Positions 33,480 to 43,398 are shown, counted from the stretch's first letter. The stretch is DNA of 54,541 nucleotides from Burkholderiales bacterium (GCA_024235755.1 JACKLV010000018.1:1-54541); one strand, 5' to 3'. Notes: generated by a model not told the origin, from the letters alone. Made by a program: numbers and translations.

Positions 33480-35033
33480 ATGCCTAGTTATTTACATCCG
33501 GGTGTTTACATCGAAGAGATACCCAGTGGTTCCAGAGCGATAGAAGGTGTGTCAACATCGACTGCCGCATTTGTCGGTTCGCCATTTAGAGGTCCGGCGA
33601 ATACACCTACATTAATTGGCACGTGGGAGGAATATGTTTCCCAGTTTGGTGATTATACGCAATCTTCCGGTGTGCAGGATGTGAATGACCATATGGCGCT
33701 GGCGGTGCGTGCGTTTTATCAGAATGGCGGCAAAGCGGCTTATATCTGCCGCGTTCTCGACAGTGACCCGGCGCCGGATACTGCTTCGGTTGTGTTAGTG
33801 GATTCGACACCGGTAGATGTGCTGACTGTTGCCGCATCCAGTGAGGGTGATTGGGGTGAAGCGCTGCGGGTTGCAATCACTGTCGATGGTTCGAATTTTG
33901 ATTTGCATGTTGGAATTGAGGATAGCAGTGGTTTTGTGGAAATATCTTCCGAAGTGTTTCGCGGACTCAGCATGGATCCAACCGACGACAATTTTGTCGA
34001 AAAAGTCGTCAATGGCAGCTCCAGTTTGATCCAGGTGACTGTTGAAGAAGGGGTGGCAGCGCTGCCTGTAGCCAATTCACAGGATGCGGACGGCAACTTT
34101 ACGAGCTTCAGCACCCTGGTCGGCGGATCCGAGGCCGGGCCGACCGCAGGCGATTATCTGAATTTTTACAATAACGTGCTGCGCAAGTTTCGCGATGTTT
34201 CCATTATGGTATTGCCGGGACAGCGATGGCCGGACGATGGCAGCAGTAATGATTTTATCACCAACACCATCACCCATTGTGAAGCAACCATGAGCCGGGT
34301 GGTCATTGTTGACCCGCCTGCCGATACCGAACTGGAAACAGGTAATGATGTTTCTTCACTGAGCTTGCCTACATCCACCTATTCTGTACTTTATTACCCC
34401 TGGGTGGCGGTGAGCAACCCGCTTTATCACGTCGATTCCAATCCAACCGCAAGCAAAACGCTGAATATCCCGCCGTCATCAATTGCAGCAGCGATGTGGG
34501 CCAAAATAGACAGTAAACGCGGCGTCTGGAAAGCGCCTGCAGGTGTGGAAACGCGTATCAATGTCAGTGGACTGCAATATAACGTCGAGGATTTGGAACA
34601 GGATGGACTGAATCCGGCCGGTGTCAATTGCATTCGAAATCGCCCCGGCTTCGGACCGGTGTTTTGGGGATCAAGAACGCTGGCGACAAGGGCAGATCCG
34701 GAATGGCGTTATGTTCCCGTGCGCCGGACCGCCATTTATATTGAACAGAGTATTTACAACGGGATTCAGTGGGCGGTGTTCGAGCCGAATGATCACCCGC
34801 TTTGGGGTTCGCTGCGCGCCAATATCGGTTCGTTTATGGACGGATTGTTTCGTGCAGGAGCGTTTCAGGGGGCAACAGCGAAGGACGCCTATTTTGTCCG
34901 TTGCGGGTTGGGCGACACGATGACGCAGGGCGATATTGATCGTGGACAAGTGATTGTGATTGTGGGTTTTGCGCCGTTGAAACCGGCAGAATTTGTCATT
35001 GTACGTATTCAGCAGAAAGTAGGCGAGCAATAA
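33480..35033 (+). CDS. eCIS contractile sheath protein
   Basis: 517 aa, ATG with GGGAGA upstream. Sheath family: MPSYLHPGVYIEEIPSGSRAIEGVSTSTAAF at the start (only part cited), middle insert domain, and the conserved C-terminal handshake region IEQSIYNGIQWAVFEPND...GDIDRGQVIVIVGFAPLKPAEFV. Forms the contracting outer cylinder of Afp/PVC-like particles. Only one sheath gene is seen, versus three in Afp and PVC. Confidence 0.95.
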   Translation: MPSYLHPGVYIEEIPSGSRAIEGVSTSTAAFVGSPFRGPANTPTLIGTWEEYVSQFGDYTQSSGVQDVNDHMALAVRAFYQNGGKAAYICRVLDSDPAPDTASVVLVDSTPVDVLTVAASSEGDWGEALRVAITVDGSNFDLHVGIEDSSGFVEISSEVFRGLSMDPTDDNFVEKVVNGSSSLIQVTVEEGVAALPVANSQDADGNFTSFSTLVGGSEAGPTAGDYLNFYNNVLRKFRDVSIMVLPGQRWPDDGSSNDFITNTITHCEATMSRVVIVDPPADTELETGNDVSSLSLPTSTYSVLYYPWVAVSNPLYHVDSNPTASKTLNIPPSSIAAAMWAKIDSKRGVWKAPAGVETRINVSGLQYNVEDLEQDGLNPAGVNCIRNRPGFGPVFWGSRTLATRADPEWRYVPVRRTAIYIEQSIYNGIQWAVFEPNDHPLWGSLRANIGSFMDGLFRAGAFQGATAKDAYFVRCGLGDTMTQGDIDRGQVIVIVGFAPLKPAEFVIVRIQQKVGEQ

Positions 35034-35069
35034 CATTCGAATATTTTAAGCGAGAAGAGGAGGTTTTTT

Positions 35070-35579
35070 ATGGCTGCACCAATGTTTCCGGCCAATGCGC
35101 ACCGCTACGATCCCTATCGTACTTTTATGTTTCAGGTAATTGTTGACGGTGCGCCTGTTGCCGGCCTCAGAAAAATGAGTGTGCTCAAGAAGTCGACAGA
35201 AGCGGTCAAGTGGCGTTCAGCAGGCGATGCGGCGCATGAACGTGTAATGCCGGGGGGTACAAGTTATGAGCCGATCACACTTGAACAGGGTTTGACCCAT
35301 GATCCGATTTTCGAGAACTGGGCGAATCTGGTTAACAATATTCAGGGCAACGCGGCGATGTCACTGGTGAATTACCGTAAGGATATTGTTTTGAATGTGC
35401 TGAATCTGCAAGGGGCGTTGGCGATTTCCTACCGGGTTTACGGCGCCTGGGTATCGGAGTTTCAGGCATTACCGGAATTTGATGCCGGGACCATGAATAC
35501 CGTGGGTATACAGACACTGACATTGCAGCATAATGGTTGGGAACGTGACGCCAGCGTGACTGAACCCACTGAATCGTAA
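35070..35579 (+). CDS. eCIS inner tube protein (gp19/Afp1-like)
   Basis: 169 aa, strong ribosome site GAGGAGG. Tube family: ANAHRYDPYRTFMFQVIVDG, GLRKMSVLKKSTEAVKWR, LEQGLTHDPIFENWANLV. Polymerises into the rigid tube inside the sheath. 36 bp after the sheath gene. Confidence 0.94.
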   Translation: MAAPMFPANAHRYDPYRTFMFQVIVDGAPVAGLRKMSVLKKSTEAVKWRSAGDAAHERVMPGGTSYEPITLEQGLTHDPIFENWANLVNNIQGNAAMSLVNYRKDIVLNVLNLQGALAISYRVYGAWVSEFQALPEFDAGTMNTVGIQTLTLQHNGWERDASVTEPTES

Positions 35580-35606
35580 TGTCGATTCGATAATTCAAGG
35601 CACAGC

Positions 35607-36461
35607 ATGATGCAACTTCCCGGCGGAATTCTGGTTAACGCTACGCTCAGACGCGATTTCACGTTTCGTGAATTCACGGGCGGGCTCGAACTCATGCTCA
35701 ACCGGCAAGCGTCCCCGGAATTGAATCATGTTGAGCGCGTGACGCAGGTACTGTGCAACGCACTGGCCAGTATCGGGGGGCAGCAAGTGAGTGAAGAACT
35801 GGTCAGCGGTTTGAGTGTTGGAGACCGTCAGTTTCTGATGCGTCAATTGGCTGTGCATATGGATGATCGGCCTGTATGGCTGACGGCTGTGTGTCATCAC
35901 TGTGCGGAAAAATTCGATGTGTCTTTTTTGCAGTCCGAATTACCGGTCAAACCGGCAGGAAAAGGTTATCCGAGCAGGGATGTTATCGTCAGCCTGGGAA
36001 AGGTCACTGTCTCCGTGCCGACGGGAAATGACCAGCTCGCTGTTTCCGGCATAACAGATAATCAGAAGGCATTGCGAACACTCATTGCGCGGCTGGTAAA
36101 AATAAAAGGGCGCAGGCCAGGATTAAAACCGGAAAACTTGACAGCAAAAGACATTGAGAAAATAGAGTCAGCGTCAGAAGCGATGTCGCCTGAAATTGCA
36201 ACCGAGGTGCTGGCGGTTTGCCCGCACTGTGAAGCGCAGAATCGTCTGACAGCTACACCCTACAGCTGTTTTGAAAAATCGCCTGACACATTATTCAGTG
36301 AAGTGCATGCGATAGCCATGCACTATCATTGGCGTGAACAGGACATACTGGATCTGCCGCGTGCGCGCCGGCAGAAATATTTGCAACTGATAGATCGCAG
36401 CCGCGGCATGGCCGCTCACAGTCACGTTAAACAGGAAGATCATAATGGGCGGTTTTTTTAA
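35607..36461 (+). CDS. T4 gp26/51-like baseplate or assembly protein
   Basis: 284 aa. N-terminal RRDFTFREFTGGLELML and LSVGDRQFLMRQLAV are typical of T4-type baseplate/tail assembly proteins found in eCIS loci. Two zinc-ribbon-like pairs: CHHC near residue 97 and CPHC near 206. Probably helps baseplate hub assembly. Overlaps the next gene by 17 bp. Confidence 0.75.
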   Translation: MMQLPGGILVNATLRRDFTFREFTGGLELMLNRQASPELNHVERVTQVLCNALASIGGQQVSEELVSGLSVGDRQFLMRQLAVHMDDRPVWLTAVCHHCAEKFDVSFLQSELPVKPAGKGYPSRDVIVSLGKVTVSVPTGNDQLAVSGITDNQKALRTLIARLVKIKGRRPGLKPENLTAKDIEKIESASEAMSPEIATEVLAVCPHCEAQNRLTATPYSCFEKSPDTLFSEVHAIAMHYHWREQDILDLPRARRQKYLQLIDRSRGMAAHSHVKQEDHNGRFF

Positions 36462-37434
36462 AAACATCATTAATGACAGCCGAAACGGCAGGTCTTTTGT
36501 TACGCATGAGACTGCTTCGTCTTTTGCCGCAGCGGAGCCTGAACATCCGCATCAGTATAATTCTGCGGATTTTACCGGGACTGGAAATACCGCGATTGAA
36601 TCCGGGATTACATCCGGAAAAACGACACTAACAAACAGCGTTCAACCGCAAAATCAGGTGCAAATTTCAGAGTCAGCAGAGACCGGGGATGCGGTCGGCA
36701 CACAAAAAATTCAGCCTGCTGTCAACCGGGCTGCAAGCGACGTGACAGCGTCGGCGGTCCATCATGCGCACCAGACGCGAGTGCCGGAACAGTCTGTTAA
36801 CGGATTCGAACGTGCCGATGAGCATGAACGCAGGTTGGGTTTGGGTGGTGCGCCATTTGATTACCGGACGGAAGCACGCATCGATAGTGCGCAGCCAATG
36901 CCGGTAACTGCACAACAATTGATCTCAGATGATCGTGTTGCCAGTGAAAAAGATCTGGATAGCCCAATTGACGATTTACGGAATAGCGATCCATTATTGG
37001 AACCGGTGCGCAAACCGGTACAAAACATCGTAGAGCATGTTGCATTAGATCAACCTGCTTTTACCGGGTCCGACATACATATACAAGGCATTGGGATTGA
37101 TTCCGATCCCGGATCAGAACTGAATCCCGGAAACGTCGGTCTGGAAGACGCGTTAAAACCGCGGAATGAGACGGCAATTAAACATGCGGCTGAACAGAGT
37201 GACCACGATGCGTCAAAGCATCCAACGGTTGTGGTGAACAATGAGACGCGTATTGAATCGCATGCACTCAAGTCATCAGTTGTTGAGAATCGCAAAGATG
37301 CCTATCCACAGGTCAGAATAGGTGTGGTGAATGTGATTGTTGAAGGACCAAGGTCAACGCAAGGAAAGCAGGCAACAGTGTCGAACTCGCGTCGAGACGA
37401 TCAAACCAGCCGTCATTATTTGCGGAGCTTGTAG
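36445..37434 (+). CDS. eCIS-locus protein of unknown function, largely disordered
   Basis: 329 aa. Low-complexity Ser/Asn/Asp/Thr-rich and hydrophilic for most of its length, with no membrane helix. The C-terminal stretch PQVRIGVVNVIVEGPR resembles the short V-I-G-x-V-x-V strand motif ending small proteins of other eCIS operons. Probably a linker or peripheral particle protein; function not known. Confidence 0.7.
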   Translation: MGGFFKNIINDSRNGRSFVTHETASSFAAAEPEHPHQYNSADFTGTGNTAIESGITSGKTTLTNSVQPQNQVQISESAETGDAVGTQKIQPAVNRAASDVTASAVHHAHQTRVPEQSVNGFERADEHERRLGLGGAPFDYRTEARIDSAQPMPVTAQQLISDDRVASEKDLDSPIDDLRNSDPLLEPVRKPVQNIVEHVALDQPAFTGSDIHIQGIGIDSDPGSELNPGNVGLEDALKPRNETAIKHAAEQSDHDASKHPTVVVNNETRIESHALKSSVVENRKDAYPQVRIGVVNVIVEGPRSTQGKQATVSNSRRDDQTSRHYLRSL

Positions 37435-37437
37435 ACT

Positions 37438-38484
37438 ATGCCGATTCCTGAGTCGTCTTTATCGATTATCTGCAATGCGATCGGGGATTTTGTGCGTAGC
37501 GGTGTCAACGCGGCGACCAATAATATTACCGTCAGTATCGCTGCGCCAGCAGAAGTCGCTGATGACGACGATCAACATCGAATTAACCTGTTTTTCTATC
37601 GGTTTGAGCCTTCGGGTTTTCAGCCTGTAACGCGTCCCGATGAATTCTGGCGGATGCGCCTGTTTTGCCTGATTACCACTTTTGGCATTGATGAGGATGA
37701 TATTCCGGCAGGTGAAAATGATTTACGCATGCTCGGAGAAATAATGCGGATTTTTCATGAGCAACCGGTTTTGTCTGCAGTCAATATCGGGGACGTCAGT
37801 GTACGCCTGCAGGTTGTTTTTTCGCCAATGACTGACGAACAGATTAATCAAATCTGGTCGACGCAAAGCGATACTGTTTACAGGCCGTCAGTGATTTATG
37901 AACTGGCCCTGATGCCCATTATTCCATCAGAACTGCGGGCCGAGCCACCGATTGTCGGGAGTCTGGGCCATCAGGTTTTTGCAGGCCGCGCGCAACGTTT
38001 TGCCTCTTTTTCTGGAAATGTGTCCGGTCCGCGCGTGCCGTTTCATCGTGTCAACATTGCCAACCCGCAATGGGCGCCCCAGATTTGCTGGCTCTATCAG
38101 GATGCATGCGTGCATACGCTAAGTTTCGGTGTGGGCAGTCCGGAATTTGCCGGTTTCTCTCCGGATCTGTGGATTGCGGGCGACAGCAGTGAGACCGTTG
38201 ATCTGATTTGGGAAGTATGGGATTCAAACGGTTGGCGTCCGGCAGGCGCGCCGCTCACGGTCAATCCGTTTAACGATACAATTGACCCGGAGAATATACC
38301 TGAATCAGCGCCCGGTGTTTTCCCCGAAACATTGCCGTTGCCGCTGCCGGTGGAAATTCCTGTTGGTGAGCAGGCCGCACAGGGATTGATCTATGCAACC
38401 CGCAGTGTCACCGTGATTCCGGGGCAACCGGCTATAGAAATCCGCAGTAATCCGTTGCTCATCAGTTTGTACAGGGCGGTGTAG
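37438..38484 (+). CDS. DUF4255 protein, tail terminator/cap (Pvc16-like)
   Basis: 348 aa. N-terminal DUF4255: SLSIICNAIGDFVRSGV, INLFFYRFEPSGF, FWRMRLFCLITTFG, LRMLGEIMRIFHEQPVL. Caps the distal end of tube and sheath in PVC/Afp particles. The C-terminal extension is Pro-rich, ending in an Ig-like strand pattern. Confidence 0.9.
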   Translation: MPIPESSLSIICNAIGDFVRSGVNAATNNITVSIAAPAEVADDDDQHRINLFFYRFEPSGFQPVTRPDEFWRMRLFCLITTFGIDEDDIPAGENDLRMLGEIMRIFHEQPVLSAVNIGDVSVRLQVVFSPMTDEQINQIWSTQSDTVYRPSVIYELALMPIIPSELRAEPPIVGSLGHQVFAGRAQRFASFSGNVSGPRVPFHRVNIANPQWAPQICWLYQDACVHTLSFGVGSPEFAGFSPDLWIAGDSSETVDLIWEVWDSNGWRPAGAPLTVNPFNDTIDPENIPESAPGVFPETLPLPLPVEIPVGEQAAQGLIYATRSVTVIPGQPAIEIRSNPLLISLYRAV

Positions 38485-38485
38485 G

Positions 38486-39847
38486 ATGAAAGCGGCCGTT
38501 GAAGCTATTTCACCCGTTAACCTTCAGGCTGAATGGGAGCGCGTCGAAGTACTGGCACACTGTTTATTATTATCGCGCTCCGGGCAACAACCGCGGGATG
38601 ACGTGTTGAAGCGTCTGGAAAAACTTCAACTACAGGTTGACCGGTTAAGACAATCGAAAAACAGTCCCTGGGCAAAATTGCCAATCAACGGCCTGACGCC
38701 GCTGGGCATGGATGTGCTCGCCTGCATTGCGGCGAGTGAAGCGCAGCCAAAAACCGGCTGGCTGTACCAGGAGCTGCAACCGGCGAATCCACAGCCTTTT
38801 GTGACAGTAGCCTTGTTGCAGCAGCTACTTGCACTGGACTACAGCGAACTGCATCATGCCCGGCAACTGACGGCAACCGGCGGCGAGTTTCGGCGGCTGG
38901 ATTTAATCGAAGCGGATCAGGACAGTTCGTTTACGCCGCTGCGTCCTGGAAAAAAAACACTGGCGCTACTGATGGATTTGCCGCAAATCGAAGAAGTGCC
39001 GCCAGGCGCTTACCCGGTCCGGCAGCGCGCATCCTGGGATGATCTTGTACTGCCGCCGGATCGTGAGCGGGTTTTGCGTGAATACCTGATGTGGTTGCGG
39101 CACCGTGAAACCGTGGTCGATCACTGGGGCGGTCATGCAGTCGGTGGCCCGGTAGCACTGTTCAGCGGATCGTCGGGAACCGGCAAGACTTTCGCGGCAA
39201 CAGTGATTGCCAACGAAATGGGTTGGCCATTATACCGCGTGGATCTGGCGCGGCTGGTCAGTAAGTATATCGGCGAGACGGAAAAGAATATCGGCAAATT
39301 GTTCGATGCCGCGCATGGCCGGGAAATGGTGCTGCAATTTGATGAGGTCGATGCGTTAATGAGCAAGCGCGGCGAAATCAAGGAAGCGCGTGACCGTTAC
39401 GCGAACATGGAAGTGAGCTATCTGCTGGCGCGTATTGAAGACCACCAGGGACCATGTATTTTGACGACAAATCTGCGCAACCAGATCGATAAAGCGTTTT
39501 CGCGCCGTTTCCAGATTGTCGCGGAGTTTCCACGGCCGGACCGGACTGCCCGCGCATTGTTATGGCAGCGCATGATTCCGCCGCATGCGCCACGGGCTGA
39601 CGATCTCGATATTGATTTTCTGGCGCAAGCGGTTAATCTGACCGGCGGCAATATCCGCAACGCCGGTTTGCATGCCGCCTATCTTGCGGCGGAGGATGCA
39701 AAACCGATTTCACTGGCGCACGCGGCAATTGCCGTTTACCGCGAGCTTGCCAAAGACCGTCCGCAGTTGAATAAAAACGATCTGGGGCCACTGGCAAACT
39801 ATTTGCCTGAAGCGATTTATAGCAGCGAGGCCGTGCAAAATGGATAA
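38486..39847 (+). CDS. eCIS AAA+ ATPase (Afp15/Pvc15-like)
   Basis: 453 aa. Walker A GSSGTGKT (about 228-236), Walker B VLQFDEVDAL (about 285-293), sensor TTNLRNQIDKAFSRRF with Arg finger. N-terminal helical domain specific to eCIS. In PVC this ATPase is needed to load or keep cargo. 1 bp after DUF4255. Confidence 0.94.
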   Translation: MKAAVEAISPVNLQAEWERVEVLAHCLLLSRSGQQPRDDVLKRLEKLQLQVDRLRQSKNSPWAKLPINGLTPLGMDVLACIAASEAQPKTGWLYQELQPANPQPFVTVALLQQLLALDYSELHHARQLTATGGEFRRLDLIEADQDSSFTPLRPGKKTLALLMDLPQIEEVPPGAYPVRQRASWDDLVLPPDRERVLREYLMWLRHRETVVDHWGGHAVGGPVALFSGSSGTGKTFAATVIANEMGWPLYRVDLARLVSKYIGETEKNIGKLFDAAHGREMVLQFDEVDALMSKRGEIKEARDRYANMEVSYLLARIEDHQGPCILTTNLRNQIDKAFSRRFQIVAEFPRPDRTARALLWQRMIPPHAPRADDLDIDFLAQAVNLTGGNIRNAGLHAAYLAAEDAKPISLAHAAIAVYRELAKDRPQLNKNDLGPLANYLPEAIYSSEAVQNG

Positions 39848-40157
39848 ATGTGTTTATAACATTGAACAGTTAAACCTGAGCTTGCCGCCGGGATACGAGA
39901 GACGGGCTGACGCAATCGCTCGCGGTGTGGCAAAACAACTGGCGCGTATGCCGGTGGCGCAATCATTCGAACTGAAGGCATTGACGATTCCGAAAGTGAA
40001 TATCTTCAATGGAGAAACGGATCAGGTGATCGCACGGCGCATCGCACACTCGATTCATGCGCAATTGCATGTTTCCGGTCAGCTTAATCCATTGAATCGG
40101 AATAATCGGCAAAACCTGCAAAGCAAACAGAGGGGGCAGCATCGTGGCATTGATTAA
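39840..40157 (+). CDS. Small eCIS-locus protein
   Basis: 105 aa, overlapping both neighbours (8 and 14 bp). LSLPPGYERRADAIARGVAKQLARM, then a region ending in a basic, Asn/Gln-rich tail. Unrecognised; similar short proteins sit at this place in other eCIS operons. Confidence 0.65.
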   Translation: MDKCVYNIEQLNLSLPPGYERRADAIARGVAKQLARMPVAQSFELKALTIPKVNIFNGETDQVIARRIAHSIHAQLHVSGQLNPLNRNNRQNLQSKQRGQHRGID

Positions 40158-40821
40158 TTTAACACGCGGCATTTTGATTGAATACGGGTTGTCGATACCG
40201 CCGCTGGTATTGCAGTTTGAATTTAATCCGCAAACACTGTCGCGGACGCGGTCGATCACCATTGTAACCGGCAATGCGCCGGGCACGCGCGGCGGTTATG
40301 ATTTTGCATTGCCCAATGAAACGCCACGCGTGGCGCAGGGCGTTACGATAGAACCCGAGCAGTTCAGTATGCAGATCCTGATCGACGCAACCGATCGCAT
40401 GAGCGATCCTTCGTCGCCGGGACACGGGCCGGCAGTCGCTTTCGGCATTGAACCGGAACTCGATACGCTGCGCAGTATGGTCGAGCCCAAAACACAGGGG
40501 CCCGGTGGCGTGCAGATGCTGTCAAGTCTCGGACTGGGCGGCAACAAGGCTTTTCAGCGCGATGAACATCCATCGGTTTTGTTGCTGGTATGGGGTACGC
40601 ATGTGTTGCCGGTATTTTTAACCAGCGTGCAGGTGGAAGAAGTGGGGCATCTGCCGACATTGATGCCTTACCGGGCGAATGTAACGCTCAGTTTTCAGGT
40701 TATTGAAAGCAATAATCCATTTTATCAGGTTGAAAAAGTGCGTCAGATGGTGGGTGCGGCGGTCAATCTGGCCAGCGGGGTTTCGGTATCGTTTTCGGCC
40801 TCTTTTGGCGCTTCATTCTAG
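40144..40821 (+). CDS. eCIS baseplate protein (Afp7-like N-terminal part)
   Basis: 225 aa, GTG start. LTRGILIEYGLSIPPLVLQFEFNPQTLSRTRS at the start (only part needed: LQFEFNPQTLSRTR) and VLLLVWGTHVLPVFLTSVQVEE are typical of eCIS proteins linking tube and hub. C-terminal PYRANVTLSFQVIE. Confidence 0.75.
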   Translation: MALINLTRGILIEYGLSIPPLVLQFEFNPQTLSRTRSITIVTGNAPGTRGGYDFALPNETPRVAQGVTIEPEQFSMQILIDATDRMSDPSSPGHGPAVAFGIEPELDTLRSMVEPKTQGPGGVQMLSSLGLGGNKAFQRDEHPSVLLLVWGTHVLPVFLTSVQVEEVGHLPTLMPYRANVTLSFQVIESNNPFYQVEKVRQMVGAAVNLASGVSVSFSASFGASF

Positions 40822-40851
40822 CGGTCTAACAAGTACAGGATTGATAGTCAG

Positions 40852-41142
40852 ATGCTTTTAAAGAAATCACGATACAGGAATACCGGACTGTTTCAACCGT
40901 CAGCGGATGGCAGCGACGTGTTTCCAGGATTGCGCGCGCGCGAAATCGGTCCCGCTGTTGGCATGATCGAACATGAAATTCAGGCCGGCAATCGGCTCGA
41001 TCAACTGGCGCGTCACTATTATAACGATGATCGCCAATGGTGGCGTATCGTCGACGCCAATCCGGAATTTTTGTATGCCGGAAACATGCTGGACGAAACA
41101 ATGCAGGGATCAATTTTATTGATTCCTAAATTGAAGGAATAG
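40852..41142 (+). CDS. LysM / tail protein X-like
   Basis: 96 aa. Ends with EIQAGNRLDQLARHYYNDDR and WWRIVDANPEFLYAGNM, then ILLIPKLKE: a LysM/tail-X domain, part of the tube-to-hub adaptor (Afp7/gp53 type). Confidence 0.88.
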   Translation: MLLKKSRYRNTGLFQPSADGSDVFPGLRAREIGPAVGMIEHEIQAGNRLDQLARHYYNDDRQWWRIVDANPEFLYAGNMLDETMQGSILLIPKLKE

Positions 41143-41150
41143 GTTAATAC

Positions 41151-42284
41151 ATGGGGCTTCTGGATCTGCTCAGTGATAAAAAGCTGCAACCGGCAGAATG
41201 TGTCGTCAAGCTGGACAACCAGGAAATTGACGATATGTATCCGGCGCTGGTTGAAGTGGTGGTCGATGCGGACCGCAGCCGGGCAACGACGGCAACGCTG
41301 GTGTTTGAAGCCCGCCGTCTCGAGGACGGCCTCTGGACCGTGCAGGATGACGACCGGTTTAAACCCTGGATTGCTGTCAGGATTGAAGCCGTGTTCGGCG
41401 ATGAAACAGAAGAGGTAATGCGGGGTTTCGTCAAGGAGGTTCGGGCGGAATACCCGCAGCAGCGGGGTTCGGCGAAAGTTACGGTTTCCTGCCAGGATCA
41501 TTCGCTGCAACTGGACCGCGAGCATATTGAGCAGCGCTGGGGGGAAGACGCGCCAACGACCGATGGCGCGATAGCTGTTGAAATAGCCGGCCGGAACGAG
41601 TTGGGCGTACTGGAGGAGCCCGGTGAAGGCCAGACGGTGCAGGATTTATTGCAAAATACCACGGATATCAAATTCCTGCAGCGCCGTGCACAAGCAAACG
41701 GTTACGAGATTATTTTTCGAGAAGGGAAAATGCATTTCGGCGATATGCGGCTCGATGCCGAGACGCAACCGACAATTATGGTGTATGCCGGACCGGATAC
41801 CAACTGCATCAGTTTTAACATTCGGGATGATGGCCATAAACCGGATAAAGTGGCGTATCAGGTTGCCGCGGAAGTCGGCACAAACGAGCAGCCGGTTGAA
41901 GTCACACCGAATTTGCGGGTGCTGGGTAATGATGCGGCTGACAGCAGTGGGGCGGGTTTAAATGATTTTGTCTGGCGGCCGCAGCGGCAGGGTGTCAGCG
42001 ATGCAACGCAGATGCAGGCGGTTGCCCAGCAGATGGCCAACGAACAATCGATGAAAATCAATGTGGACGGCGAACTGGATGGCAGCTTGTACGGCCATGT
42101 ACTGCGCATCGGAGAGCCTGTTGGCGTCGACGGCGTGGGTGAGCGCTACAGTGGCACCTATTATGTCGATGCGGCGACACATCGCTTTGATGTCAACGGT
42201 TACAAGGTTTCTTTTCGCTTGCTGCGCAATGCCTACGGTGATGATTTAAGCGAATCAAGCAATCCGCTTGCGGGCGTATTGTGA
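41151..42284 (+). CDS. eCIS hub protein, gpD/gp27-like
   Basis: 377 aa. Phage late control D family: LVEVVVDADRSRATTATLVFEA, GFVKEVRAEYPQQRG, VQDLLQNTTDIKFLQRRAQANGYEI, and GTYYVDAATHRFDVNGYKVSFRLLRN at the end (in part). Forms the trimeric hub under the tube; it corresponds to the N-terminal half of Afp8/VgrG. 9 bp after the LysM gene. Confidence 0.9.
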   Translation: MGLLDLLSDKKLQPAECVVKLDNQEIDDMYPALVEVVVDADRSRATTATLVFEARRLEDGLWTVQDDDRFKPWIAVRIEAVFGDETEEVMRGFVKEVRAEYPQQRGSAKVTVSCQDHSLQLDREHIEQRWGEDAPTTDGAIAVEIAGRNELGVLEEPGEGQTVQDLLQNTTDIKFLQRRAQANGYEIIFREGKMHFGDMRLDAETQPTIMVYAGPDTNCISFNIRDDGHKPDKVAYQVAAEVGTNEQPVEVTPNLRVLGNDAADSSGAGLNDFVWRPQRQGVSDATQMQAVAQQMANEQSMKINVDGELDGSLYGHVLRIGEPVGVDGVGERYSGTYYVDAATHRFDVNGYKVSFRLLRNAYGDDLSESSNPLAGVL

Positions 42285-42523
42285 AGCTAAATTCCACAGT
42301 TGATCGCGTTTAATTATTGGAATCGATATGAAAATATACAGTTTATGTTCCGTAGAAGTTCTGGTGCTTAGGGCGCTGTCGCTATGATGTTTACAGGGCG
42401 CTGTTGTTTATCTCAGACTGTGTTGCAATGCGTTGCCATAACCTGTTATGACGCCTCATTGCGCCTTGTCGGAAATCAACAACAACGCACGTTAAACACC
42501 ATCCAACTGAGGAGTTTAGGTTA
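42285..42523. other. 239-bp gap inside the eCIS operon
   Basis: The only sizeable break in an otherwise packed operon. Contains a 14-bp palindrome CATAACCTGTTATG (42437-42450) and two copies of AGGGCGCTGT (about 42370 and 42395). No open frame with coding character; an internal promoter, operator or RNA processing site is possible. Confidence 0.45.
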
Positions 42524-43342
42524 ATGGAACAACTCGTTCGTCAAATTGCACAGCAATCGCAGCAGCGCTATTACGGCAAATACCGGGGCTTTGTGGTTGA
42601 TAATCAGGATCCGGAGAAACGCGGCCGGTTGAAAGTCAGAGTGCCTTCGGTGCTGGGCGATCAGGATACCGGTTGGGCGTTGCCGTGTATGCCGTTTGGC
42701 GGGTTGACCAACCAGGGGCTTTTTATGATTCCGGAGGTGGATGCGCAGATCTGGGTTGAATTTGAAGAAGGCAATGTGGATCGCCCGATCTGGGTCGGCG
42801 TTTTCTGGCAGCAGGAAAGCGATACGCCCGAAGAAGCCGCGCTGGATGAGCCGACGACGCGCATTATCCGCACGCCATCCGGTCATGTTTTACAGTTCGA
42901 TGATGCCAGTGGAGAAGAGCAATTCCGGCTGGCGCACCCGTCCGGAACGGAAATAACCATTGATCCGCAGGGAACCGTTAAAACCGAAGATGCTGCGGGC
43001 AATACGCTAACACTCGATGCTGAGAGCAACAAGATCATCGTGGAAGACGCCAACGGCAACAAAATAACAATGGACAGCAGTGGCACCGAAATCAAGGACA
43101 GTAATGGCAACACCATACAAATGGCTGCCAGTGGCATTACCGTGGAAGGAACGCAGGTTGTGATTAAAGGCACAACCGTCGACGTGGCGGGACAGGGTGG
43201 AGAACCATTGATCAAGGCGCAGACATTTTTATCCCTGTTCAACGCCCATACGCATGTGTGCACTGCGCCGGGTTCGCCGTCTGGGCCGCCGGTGCCACCG
43301 TTAACGCCGGTCGTGTTGACGACGAAAACCAAGGCGCTCTGA
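42524..43342 (+). CDS. eCIS spike protein, gpV/gp5-like
   Basis: 272 aa. OB-fold gpV domain: YYGKYRGFVVDNQDPEKRGR, VPSVLGDQDTGWALPC, QIWVEFEEGN, PIWVGVFWQ. Then a beta-helix of short NGN/TMDSSG repeats and a tip with HTHVCTAPGSPSGPP, likely a metal-bound apex. Corresponds to the C-terminal part of Afp8. GGAG upstream of the ATG. Confidence 0.92.
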   Translation: MEQLVRQIAQQSQQRYYGKYRGFVVDNQDPEKRGRLKVRVPSVLGDQDTGWALPCMPFGGLTNQGLFMIPEVDAQIWVEFEEGNVDRPIWVGVFWQQESDTPEEAALDEPTTRIIRTPSGHVLQFDDASGEEQFRLAHPSGTEITIDPQGTVKTEDAAGNTLTLDAESNKIIVEDANGNKITMDSSGTEIKDSNGNTIQMAASGITVEGTQVVIKGTTVDVAGQGGEPLIKAQTFLSLFNAHTHVCTAPGSPSGPPVPPLTPVVLTTKTKAL

Positions 43343-43398
43343 TGTGGATTTGGGTGATCGAAACGGCAGGGGATTGAACGATACAGGATTGGACGATT

